Positions 6,026 to 10,759 of a stretch of 10,759 bases of DNA are shown here, piece after piece. Under the pieces are notes generated by a model that did not search any database, had not been told where the DNA came from, and saw only the letters and a list, made by a program, of their open reading frames with translations. The first letter of the stretch is position 1. The number at the start of each line of letters is the position of its first letter. The position numbers were made by a program, and so were the translations under genes. This DNA comes from a bacterium (GTDB taxonomy: Bacteria; Planctomycetota; J058; JAJDCP01): positions 1-10,759 of the forward strand of contig JAUIEM010000354.1 in the NCBI GenBank assembly GCA_030428695.1. The letters are read 5' to 3'.

Positions 6026-7600
6026 CTTCGAGGCTCCGACTGCCTTCCACAGGCAGGCCTTGACCGCGTGGTAGGCGTCCTTCTTCTCCGGCGGGATGAA
6101 GTCGAGGTGCAGGCGCCGGTCGGTCACTTCCCAGAAGTACGGCGTCGTCACGCTGTCGATCTCCGCCACGGCGGCTTCGAGCCGCGCGCGGGGGGCGCGG
6201 CACAGCTGCCGGCAGATGCGCTCGACCAGCTCGCGCTGGCCGAGGGCCTCGAGCTCGACGGCCAGGCCGATGCGGCTCTTCAGCACGCCGGGGATGGTCG
6301 CGAGGCTCTCGCTGCGGTCGAAGTCCATGCACAGCTCGAACAGCGCCCCGCGGCAGTCGGCGGCGTGCTCGAAGGCGACCCGCACCAGGGCCGCGAGGTC
6401 ATAGGCGACCAGGTTGGCGACGAAGACGATGCCCGCGCGGACCGCCTGATGGCCGTAGTAGTCGAGGTAGAAGGCGACGCGCAGGGCGTCCTTGGGGCTG
6501 AGGTCGATCAGCTCCTGGGCGAGCTGACGGTACTGGAAGACCAGCATGTAGATCGCGTCGGGGTTGCGGGCCGAGATCGCCGCGCGGATGAAGGAGTTGA
6601 AGTAGGTGCACACCGCCTCGACGGCCCCCGCGTCGCCCGCGGCGACGGCGACCTTGCCCATGTGCCGGACCATGTTCCCGATCATGCGCACGCCGTCGCG
6701 GAACTTCCCGATCGCGACCGACAGCACCAGGGCGCACTCCTCGAGCAGCTCGACCTCGAAGATCGTGCCGGCGTCCTCGATCTGCCGGATCACCTGGTGC
6801 GACTGGGCGAGGAACTCGTTGCGCTGGGCGCGGAACCACAGCGCGGGCATGTCCTTCTTGCGGTCGAAGTAGTGGTCGAACAGCCGCCGCAACGCCTCGA
6901 GGCTGTGCAGGGCGGTGTCGCGGTCGTAGCGGTCGATCGAGCGCAGGGTGATGTTCGACAGGTACTTGATGTTCTGGACCACATCCGTGCGCACCAGCGC
7001 GGGGTCGCGGGCCTTGCCCCGGGCGAGCAGCTCGAGCTCCTCGTCGACCTCGCGGCGGATGCGGGTGACGATGCGCTGCGGCATCAGGGCGATGAACACG
7101 TAGAAGGCGTAGGGCGTGACGACCAGCAGGCAGACCAGGGCCAGGGCGCTGGACAGCGCGACGTTGGCGAGCGGCAGGGGATCGCCCGCGCTGGCGAGCA
7201 GGGTCCAGTGGGCGAGGGTGTTCGCGGCGACCATCAGCCCGAACACCGCCCAGTTGATGCGGTCGCGGACGAACATGCTGATCAGCTTCGGGGTATAGTT
7301 GTTCGCGGTCAGCGGGATCGCGATGCCGCACACGGTCACCGTCGCCGCGAGCAGCACGCCGAGCATGCGCGCGAGGGCGGTCATGTAGCGCTGCACGGCC
7401 TCGGGGCTGAAGTCCGCGTCGAAGACCCGGAAGGGCGAGATCGCCGGCTCGAGCAGGCAGTCGATCACCAGGATGCCGAGCAGGGCGGCGACGAACACCG
7501 CGGCGACGCGCACGAGCCGCCGCCGCGAGCTCGCCGGCTTCGCGCTCGGCATCGCGGCGCGCACCTCGCGCGAGGTCATCAGCTCGGAGTGCTCGTGCAC
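6020..7600 (-). CDS. DUF2254-like predicted membrane protein
   Basis: The 526-residue protein begins with GTG at 7600, chosen because AGGAG lies 6 bases upstream; the later ATG (residue 8) has no comparable site. The N-terminus is basic (SSRRRLVRV). Four membrane segments follow at about residues 28-50, 76-100, 110-133 and 143-170. The loop after the second segment, NNYTPKLISMFVRDRINWAV, fits the DUF2254 signature (x-x-(Y/F)-(T/S)-P-(R/K)-x-(L/I)-x-x-F-x-x-D). About 350 residues follow, mostly helical and rich in Leu, Arg and Glu, predicted cytoplasmic. DUF2254 proteins are inner-membrane proteins without established function as far as I know. The gene has its own promoter box (7630-7638). 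It is co-oriented with the two-gene operon 164 bp downstream, but no functional link is visible. Confidence 0.85.
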   Translation of the reverse strand: MHEHSELMTSREVRAAMPSAKPASSRRRLVRVAAVFVAALLGILVIDCLLEPAISPFRVFDADFSPEAVQRYMTALARMLGVLLAATVTVCGIAIPLTANNYTPKLISMFVRDRINWAVFGLMVAANTLAHWTLLASAGDPLPLANVALSSALALVCLLVVTPYAFYVFIALMPQRIVTRIRREVDEELELLARGKARDPALVRTDVVQNIKYLSNITLRSIDRYDRDTALHSLEALRRLFDHYFDRKKDMPALWFRAQRNEFLAQSHQVIRQIEDAGTIFEVELLEECALVLSVAIGKFRDGVRMIGNMVRHMGKVAVAAGDAGAVEAVCTYFNSFIRAAISARNPDAIYMLVFQYRQLAQELIDLSPKDALRVAFYLDYYGHQAVRAGIVFVANLVAYDLAALVRVAFEHAADCRGALFELCMDFDRSESLATIPGVLKSRIGLAVELEALGQRELVERICRQLCRAPRARLEAAVAEIDSVTTPYFWEVTDRRLHLDFIPPEKKDAYHAVKACLWKAVGASKL

Positions 7601-7629
7601 CGGGGGCTCCTGGTGGAGGAACGCGGACC

Positions 7630-7638
7630 AGTGTAGCA
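7630..7638 (-). promoter_or_regulatory. Predicted extended -10 promoter for the DUF2254-like gene
   Basis: On the minus strand TGC-TACACT lies 29 bases before the GTG start, with AGGAG between. It shares TGCTA(C/T)(A/C)CT with boxes before the Uma2 and lipoprotein genes. No good -35 hexamer is present 16-18 bp further upstream, as is common for extended -10 promoters. Confidence 0.45.
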
Positions 7639-7665
7639 GAAGCCGGGGACGCGAAGGTGGCGCAG

Positions 7666-7703
7666 CGTCTCGCCTCTCCGGGGACGACGCGCGTCGCGAG
7701 ACG
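7666..7703. repeat. Nested inverted repeat between Uma2 and DUF2254 genes
   Basis: Outer arms CGTCTCGC (7666-7673) and GCGAGACG (7696-7703) are perfect 8-bp complements. Inside, overlapping the right arm, is the 12-bp perfect palindrome CGACGCGCGTCG (7685-7696). It sits 28-65 bp upstream of the predicted -10 of the DUF2254-like gene and after the Uma2 stop. It could be an operator or a hairpin terminator without a T-tract. Confidence 0.55.
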
Positions 7704-7726
7704 AGCCAGGGGGGACCCAGGGGAAT

Positions 7727-7736
7727 GGACGCGTCC
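7727..7736. repeat. Perfect 10-bp palindrome next to the Uma2 stop
   Basis: GGACGCGTCC is a perfect palindrome beginning one base after the TGA stop (7738-7740) on the transcribed strand. It is a possible element of a 3' hairpin, but it is short and GC-rich, so chance is not excluded. Confidence 0.35.
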
Positions 7737-7737
7737 G

Positions 7738-8568
7738 TCAGGCCGGGTCGCCGCTCGTGCCGCGCCGCAAGCGCTCCAGCTCGGCCTGGAGCCGCTGCAG
7801 GGCCGCCTCCGCCGCATCCGCGCGGGAAGCCGCCGCGTCCGCCCGGGATGCTTCCGCGTCCGCCCGGGACGCCTCCGCGTCCGCGCGCTCCCCTTCGCTC
7901 GCGACCAGATCGTCGCCGGCCCGGTCGCGGGCGAGCCGGAGGCGCGGCCCCTCATCCGTCGGAACGACGACCGCGCAGGCCTCGATCGCTTCGCACCAGA
8001 CGGGCGCGCTGCCCCGGTGGACGCGGACGAAAGCCCCGTCCTCGGTCCGGCGGTAGAGCTGCATCGCGCAACGCCCGGCATCCACCAGCCCGCGGGCCGC
8101 CGCCGGATCGAAGATCAGCAGCTCCCGCACGCCGAGCTGGAAGTACTTCTGCGGGCCCTGCTCGTAGTCCTTCCGCCAGTCCTCCGAGACGATCTCGACG
8201 GCGAGGGCCGGCGCCCGATGGCCGGGCTCCCACAGCTTCCACGACCCCGGCAGCGGCGGCGGGGGAGGCCCGCCGCGTAGCAGGTAGACGTCCGGCGAGA
8301 CGCGCACCAGGGGATGCGCCTCGACCCAGGCGAAGAAGTTGTCGGCGCCGACCCAGGCGTCCTCCCACGCCCGTTCCCGGACCAGCTCCCGCAGGACCGA
8401 CAGCAGCAGGCGGATGATCTCCCCTTGCTCGCACCCCTCGCCCATGTCTTCCTCGTCCGTCAGGTACCAGGCGGACCAGTCGACCTGCCCGGCCCAGGCC
8501 GCAGGCTCGGGGTCGGCGATGACGGCCGCCGCCCGGGGGGGACGCGTCGCGGTCGGTGTTTCGCTCAT
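7738..8568 (-). CDS. Uma2-family (DUF820) PD-(D/E)XK nuclease-like protein
   Basis: The protein has 276 residues. ATG at 8568 has GGAGG 7 bases upstream. The Uma2 core is clear: VRVSPDVYLL (D93), LAVEIVSED (E125), then KDYEQGPQKYFQLGVREL and LIFDP, with K141 as the likely catalytic lysine. Family members are compact restriction-endonuclease-like proteins, abundant in cyanobacteria and some GC-rich bacteria, often with neither known target nor partner. After the core, residues about 228-268 are four heptad-like units (ASRADAE/A) running into LQRLQAELERLRR, predicted to form a helical coiled-coil tail that could drive oligomerisation. The gene is monocistronic, with its own promoter box at 8586-8594, divergent from the lipoprotein gene. 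All core residues look intact; nuclease activity is inferred from the family. Confidence 0.92.
   Translation of the reverse strand: MSETPTATRPPRAAAVIADPEPAAWAGQVDWSAWYLTDEEDMGEGCEQGEIIRLLLSVLRELVRERAWEDAWVGADNFFAWVEAHPLVRVSPDVYLLRGGPPPPPLPGSWKLWEPGHRAPALAVEIVSEDWRKDYEQGPQKYFQLGVRELLIFDPAAARGLVDAGRCAMQLYRRTEDGAFVRVHRGSAPVWCEAIEACAVVVPTDEGPRLRLARDRAGDDLVASEGERADAEASRADAEASRADAAASRADAAEAALQRLQAELERLRRGTSGDPA
7808..7891 (-). repeat. 21-bp tandem repeat encoding heptads in the Uma2 tail
   Basis: About four imperfect 21-bp units, each containing the pattern GC(A/G)TCCGC(C/G)CG, encode the heptads ASRADAE/A. The unit length keeps frame and heptad register, so copy number can change by slippage without breaking the protein. 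Confidence 0.9.
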
Positions 8569-8585
8569 CGATCAGCCTCCGATGG

Positions 8586-8594
8586 AGTATAGCA
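8586..8594 (-). promoter_or_regulatory. Predicted extended -10 promoter for the Uma2 gene
   Basis: On the minus strand TGC-TATACT matches five of six -10 consensus bases plus the extended TGn. The predicted transcription start (about 8579) falls at the GGAGG itself, giving a leader of only about 11 nt. No clear -35 is seen. Confidence 0.55.
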
Positions 8595-8699
8595 CACCGA
8601 AACAGCTCCGCCATGACGGCCCATTCCGTCGCCGCTGGCCAGGCCGCGCCCTCCAGCCCGCGCGGGCCACCGGGGGCGCTGGCTCCCGTGGGGCCGGCC

Positions 8700-8708
8700 T
8701 GCTACCCT
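8700..8708 (+). promoter_or_regulatory. Predicted extended -10 promoter for the lipoprotein-CapK operon
   Basis: TGC-TACCCT on the + strand lies 77 bases before the lipoprotein ATG. It is the third copy of the TGCTA(C/T)(A/C)CT box in the window. The upstream sequence is GC-rich with no convincing -35, so the call rests on the shared box and its position. Confidence 0.4.
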
Positions 8709-8740
8709 GGTTTATCCGGGAGATCGAATGGAGTCAGCCC

Positions 8741-8760
8741 GCGCCCGTCTCCACGGGTGC
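8741..8760 (+). promoter_or_regulatory. Leader hairpin before the lipoprotein gene
   Basis: GCGCCCGT (8741-8748) pairs with ACGGGTGC (8753-8760) through 8 bp including one G-U, around the loop CTCC. It lies in the predicted 5' leader, 10 bases before the ribosome binding site AAGGAGG (8771-8777). It may stabilise the mRNA or tune translation. Confidence 0.45.
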
Positions 8761-8785
8761 AAGCTGACGCAAGGAGGAGAAGGAC

Positions 8786-9136
8786 ATGCGGACGCTCGCG
8801 CCGCTCGTGATCGTGCTCGTGTGCGCCCTCGGCGGCTGCGGGGACCAGGCCCCGCCGCCACAGCCCCCTCCCCCGGCGCCGACGCCGCCGCCCGTCGAGA
8901 GCAGCCGCGAGCTCAGCCGCGGCCAAAGCTTCAGCTCGGGGGGCGCGAGCTCCCGCAGCATCGAGTCCTCGCAGACCTTCAGCCAGTCGAGCACGCAGGG
9001 CGTCGAGGTCACCGTCGGCGCCGAGATGGGAGGCGGCCCCCTCGGCCTGTCGGGCAGCGTGTCGGGCACGGTGACCGGCAGCTACGCCCAGACCGCCCGG
9101 CGGCTGTTCCCCACCTGCCTCCCCTACGAGGGCTGA
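8786..9136 (+). CDS. Small lipoprotein with amphipathic Ser/Thr/Gly beta segment
   Basis: The 116-residue protein starts at ATG 8786 with AAGGAGG 8 bases upstream. Residues 1-17 are a lipoprotein signal peptide (LVIVLVCALGGC) with the lipobox Cys at 18, so the mature protein should be membrane-anchored. A Pro-rich spacer follows (about 22-37, largely PPPQPPPPAPTPPP). Next comes a Ser-rich stretch (SRGQSFSSGG, SIESSQTFSQSS), then GVEVTVGAEMGGGPLGLSG and SVSGTVTGSYAQT. The alternating polar and small hydrophobic residues around a Gly/Pro turn recall the membrane-inserting region of aerolysin/ETX-MTX2-type pore formers, but the rest of such a toxin is absent. It may be a small beta-hairpin lipoprotein of unknown role. 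Its stop is 3 bases before the adenylating enzyme, so the two are translated together. Confidence 0.85.
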   Translation: MRTLAPLVIVLVCALGGCGDQAPPPQPPPPAPTPPPVESSRELSRGQSFSSGGASSRSIESSQTFSQSSTQGVEVTVGAEMGGGPLGLSGSVSGTVTGSYAQTARRLFPTCLPYEG

Positions 9137-9139
9137 AGG

Positions 9140-10303
9140 ATGGAACGCGCACCTTTCACCTTGCGCCCCGCGCAGGACTACCGCGCGCTGGCCCGGGAAG
9201 TCCCCTTCTACCGCGACGGCATCCCCGCGCGGGTCGACAAGGACGCCGTGCGAGGCCGGGCCGAGGAGCTGCTCCACCCCCTCGCCCGGGACGAGCGGCC
9301 GAAGCTCGGGCACACCTCCGGCAGCACCGGGGCGCCCTTGACGTTCTACGAGAGCGCCCTCGACCACGCCGCGGCGCGGGAGTGCTACAACCGGCTGTAC
9401 CAGATGCTGCCCGGGCGCCACTACCGGGCGCTCACCATCCGCGACGTCGCCTCGACCGACGCGCCGGACGCGCCCCCCTTCGTCGTCGACGGGCCGGGCT
9501 TCGAGCACCTGTTCCGCCAGCTCTCCTCTCGCGAGAGCTGTGATCTGCTCGCCGACCGTGTCGAATCCGAGGCACCCGGCCTGCTCGAGGGCTACCCGTC
9601 GATCCTGCACCTGCTCGCGCGGGTGCTCGTCAGCCGCGGGCGGACGCTGCCGAGCGTCGAGGTGATCAGCCCCTGCGGCGAGCTGTGCGACGCGCGGGAC
9701 CGGGAGGTCTTCGCGCGGGCCTTTCCGCAGGCGCGGGTCTTCAACCGCTACGGCTGCCTCGAGCTCGGCTCCCTGGCCTGGGAGTGCCCGCTGTGTGGCT
9801 GGTACCACTTCAACACCGACCACTACGCCCTGCGCATCGAGCCCGACCAGGAGCTGGTGGTCAGCAAGCGCTTCCCCTCCGCCTGCCAGCTCGCCCACTA
9901 CGCCCTCGGCGACAAGCTGCGCTTCGTGTCCTTCGGGGAGTGTCCCGTGCCGCTTCCGGCGGTCGAGGTGCTCGCCGGGCGGCGCGACCAGCTGCTGATC
10001 GACGACGCGGGCGAGCCGCGCCGCATCCTGATCTTCTACGGCCTACAGGAAGTCGCGGGGCTCCTGCAGTGGCAGCTCGTCCAGCGGGCGGACGGCTCCC
10101 TCGAGCTGTACGCGGTAGTCGAGCGGGAGGGCGAAGCCCTGCGCGCCGAGCTGGAGCGGACGCTGCGCGCCGACCTCGGGCCGGGCTTCGGGCCGCTCAG
10201 CGTGCGCTTCGTGCGGGCGCTGAACGCGACCGCGAAGGGGGTGCGGGTGGTGTCGGAGCGGACACTGGGGGAACCAGGCAGCCGAGGAAGTTCTCCGCGT
10301 TGA
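9140..10303 (+). CDS. CapK/PaaK-type adenylate-forming enzyme
   Basis: The 387-residue protein belongs to the ANL superfamily in the phenylacetate-CoA ligase/CapK branch. Visible motifs are the ATP-binding loop HTSGSTGAPL (58-67), GYPSIL (151-156), SPCGEL (177-182), NRYGCLELG (202-210, the Y-G-x-x-E motif), CPLCGWYHF (216-224), ALGDKLRF (255-262), RRDQLLI (281-287) and near the C-terminus AKGVRVVSER. It should activate a carboxylic acid as acyl-AMP; the acid and the acceptor are not evident. It is somewhat shorter than catabolic PaaK (about 430 aa), mainly at the N-terminus. The ATG at 9140 has GAGGG within the end of the lipoprotein gene, 7 bases upstream, so translation is coupled. No CoA-pathway or polysaccharide gene is adjacent, so phenylacetate catabolism is unlikely. 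The 3' end overlaps the M15 peptidase gene on the other strand. Confidence 0.88.
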   Translation: MERAPFTLRPAQDYRALAREVPFYRDGIPARVDKDAVRGRAEELLHPLARDERPKLGHTSGSTGAPLTFYESALDHAAARECYNRLYQMLPGRHYRALTIRDVASTDAPDAPPFVVDGPGFEHLFRQLSSRESCDLLADRVESEAPGLLEGYPSILHLLARVLVSRGRTLPSVEVISPCGELCDARDREVFARAFPQARVFNRYGCLELGSLAWECPLCGWYHFNTDHYALRIEPDQELVVSKRFPSACQLAHYALGDKLRFVSFGECPVPLPAVEVLAGRRDQLLIDDAGEPRRILIFYGLQEVAGLLQWQLVQRADGSLELYAVVEREGEALRAELERTLRADLGPGFGPLSVRFVRALNATAKGVRVVSERTLGEPGSRGSSPR

Positions 10304-10679
10304 ACCACAGCCGGTCCGGGCGTTCCTCGTCGATGTCGAGGTGCACGTAGTCGTAGCCGAGCTCGACCCGCAGCGGCAGGCGGTGCTCCCGCACGAGCGC
10401 GAGCCAGTGTCCGACCAGCGCGGCGCGCAGGCTGTCGTCCAGACACCCGAAGTCGACCGCCAGGCCGCGGGTGTGGGGGCTGTCCGGGACTCCGCCGACG
10501 GCCTCGTTCCAGGCCGGGCAGCGGCAGAAGGAGTTGACGGTCAGGGGGCGTCCGACCCGCTCATAGAGGCTGTCGAGGAAGCGGAGGAAGCGGGCGGACG
10601 CGGCGCCGAAGCCACATCCACACCCGCAGCGGAGGACCGCGGCGGGGAAGTAGCGGGACGCGCTCATGAGGGTCTGCAT
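10197..10679 (-). CDS. M15-family zinc D,D-carboxypeptidase/endolysin-like peptidase
   Basis: The protein has 160 residues. ATG at 10679 is preceded by GGAGG with 8-base spacing. It matches the Peptidase M15_3 pattern: RYFPAAVLRCGCGCG near the N-terminus, LTVNSFCRCPAWNEAVGGVP, SPHTRGLAVDFG and YDYVHLDID. Predicted zinc ligands are H69, D76 and H113; D110 takes the place of the catalytic acid in the E/D-x-x-H motif. Relatives cleave peptide cross-links of peptidoglycan and are common in phage lysis modules and cell-wall turnover. There is no signal peptide, so it would need a holin-like route, another export path or injection. The gene is 18 bp after the stop of a preceding gene. The last 107 bp overlap the CapK-type gene, and the Pro/Ser/Arg-rich tail after residue 137 is probably a by-product of that overlap. 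Confidence 0.9.
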   Translation of the reverse strand: MQTLMSASRYFPAAVLRCGCGCGFGAASARFLRFLDSLYERVGRPLTVNSFCRCPAWNEAVGGVPDSPHTRGLAVDFGCLDDSLRAALVGHWLALVREHRLPLRVELGYDYVHLDIDEERPDRLWFNAENFLGCLVPPVSAPTPPAPPSRSRSAPARSAR

Positions 10680-10697
10680 GACGGGATCCTCCCTCGC

Positions 10698-10759
10698 TCA
10701 GCGCTGCACGCCCTCGCCCCGGTGCACGCCCTCGCCCCGGTGCACGCCCTCGCCCCGGT
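10698..10759 (-). CDS. 3' end of an upstream gene ending in RGEGVH repeats (partial)
   Basis: The minus-strand frame entering from the window edge reads RGEGVH three times (last copy RGEGVQ), then R and TGA (10698-10700). It is called a gene end because it is open to the edge, stays in one frame with an 18-bp (6-codon) repeat, and stops 18 bp before the M15 peptidase ATG, an operon-like distance. The identity of the protein cannot be told from 19 codons. A non-coding minisatellite remains possible. Confidence 0.45.
   Translation of the reverse strand, partial: RGEGVHRGEGVHRGEGVQR
10705..10759. repeat. 18-bp tandem repeat, at least three copies
   Basis: TGCACGCCCTCGCCCCGG is repeated perfectly at 10705-10722, 10723-10740 and 10741-10758, and the next base begins another copy, so the array continues past the window. 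Perfect identity suggests recent expansion and a variable copy number. Confidence 0.97.

Noticed and set aside
5909..7636. 575-codon + strand open frame over the DUF2254-like gene
   Set aside because: Same low-complexity D/V/E/H/Q composition as other antisense shadows; the minus frame has clear membrane segments and a family signature.
7952..8614. Alternative minus-strand frame over the Uma2 gene
   Set aside because: Arg/Gly/Ala-rich shadow lacking any motif, while the overlapping frame has the full Uma2 core.
8702..9898. 398-codon minus-strand frame over the lipoprotein and CapK-type gene
   Set aside because: Antisense shadow; the + strand frames have signal peptide, ANL motifs and ribosome binding sites.
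1..10759. tRNA, rRNA, transposase or integrase genes
   Set aside because: None seen on either strand by reading; no terminal inverted repeats or attachment-site-like duplications flank any gene.

Overview
The window is very GC-rich, with strong G/C bias at third codon positions (which creates long false antisense frames). An Uma2-family protein with a heptad-expanded tail, a DUF2254-like membrane protein, a vapBC-like remnant and a CapK-type adenylating enzyme would suit a Myxococcota or other 'deltaproteobacterial' genome. That assignment is inference only; there is no rRNA or marker gene.

Layout. (1) 1-965: the trailer end of a CRISPR array with 36-nt repeats and 13 spacers. It reads on the + strand; the leader and any cas genes lie outside the window. 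(2) 949-1331, minus: an antitoxin-like gene followed by a broken PIN-domain toxin. The toxin has lost its start codon, carries a one-base frameshift, and is cut off exactly where the degenerate last CRISPR repeat begins. (3) 1413-5855, minus: a two-gene operon. The first gene encodes a 239-aa protein with two nearly identical beta-domain repeats. The second, 12 bases downstream, encodes a 1236-residue soluble multidomain protein with two predicted beta modules and a DUF5995-like C-terminal part. This pair is the least explained part of the window and the best candidate for an undescribed system. (4) 6020-7600, minus: a DUF2254-like protein with four N-terminal membrane segments. (5) 7738-8568, minus: an Uma2-family PD-(D/E)XK nuclease-like protein with a heptad-repeat tail. 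(6) 8786-10303, plus: a small lipoprotein with an amphipathic Ser/Thr/Gly segment recalling aerolysin-type pore hairpins, translationally coupled to a compact CapK/PaaK-type adenylate-forming enzyme. (7) 10197-10759, minus: an M15 zinc peptidase whose 3' end overlaps the adenylating gene tail to tail. It is preceded by the last codons of another gene, which ends in a hexapeptide repeat.

The starts of the DUF2254, Uma2 and lipoprotein genes are each preceded by the same box, TGCTA(C/T)(A/C)CT, read as an extended -10 promoter. The minus-strand genes from the DUF2254 gene through the antitoxin are co-oriented and could be partly co-transcribed. Functional links between the blocks are not visible. 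The CRISPR array, toxin-antitoxin remnant and Uma2 gene give the region an accessory, defence-like flavour.
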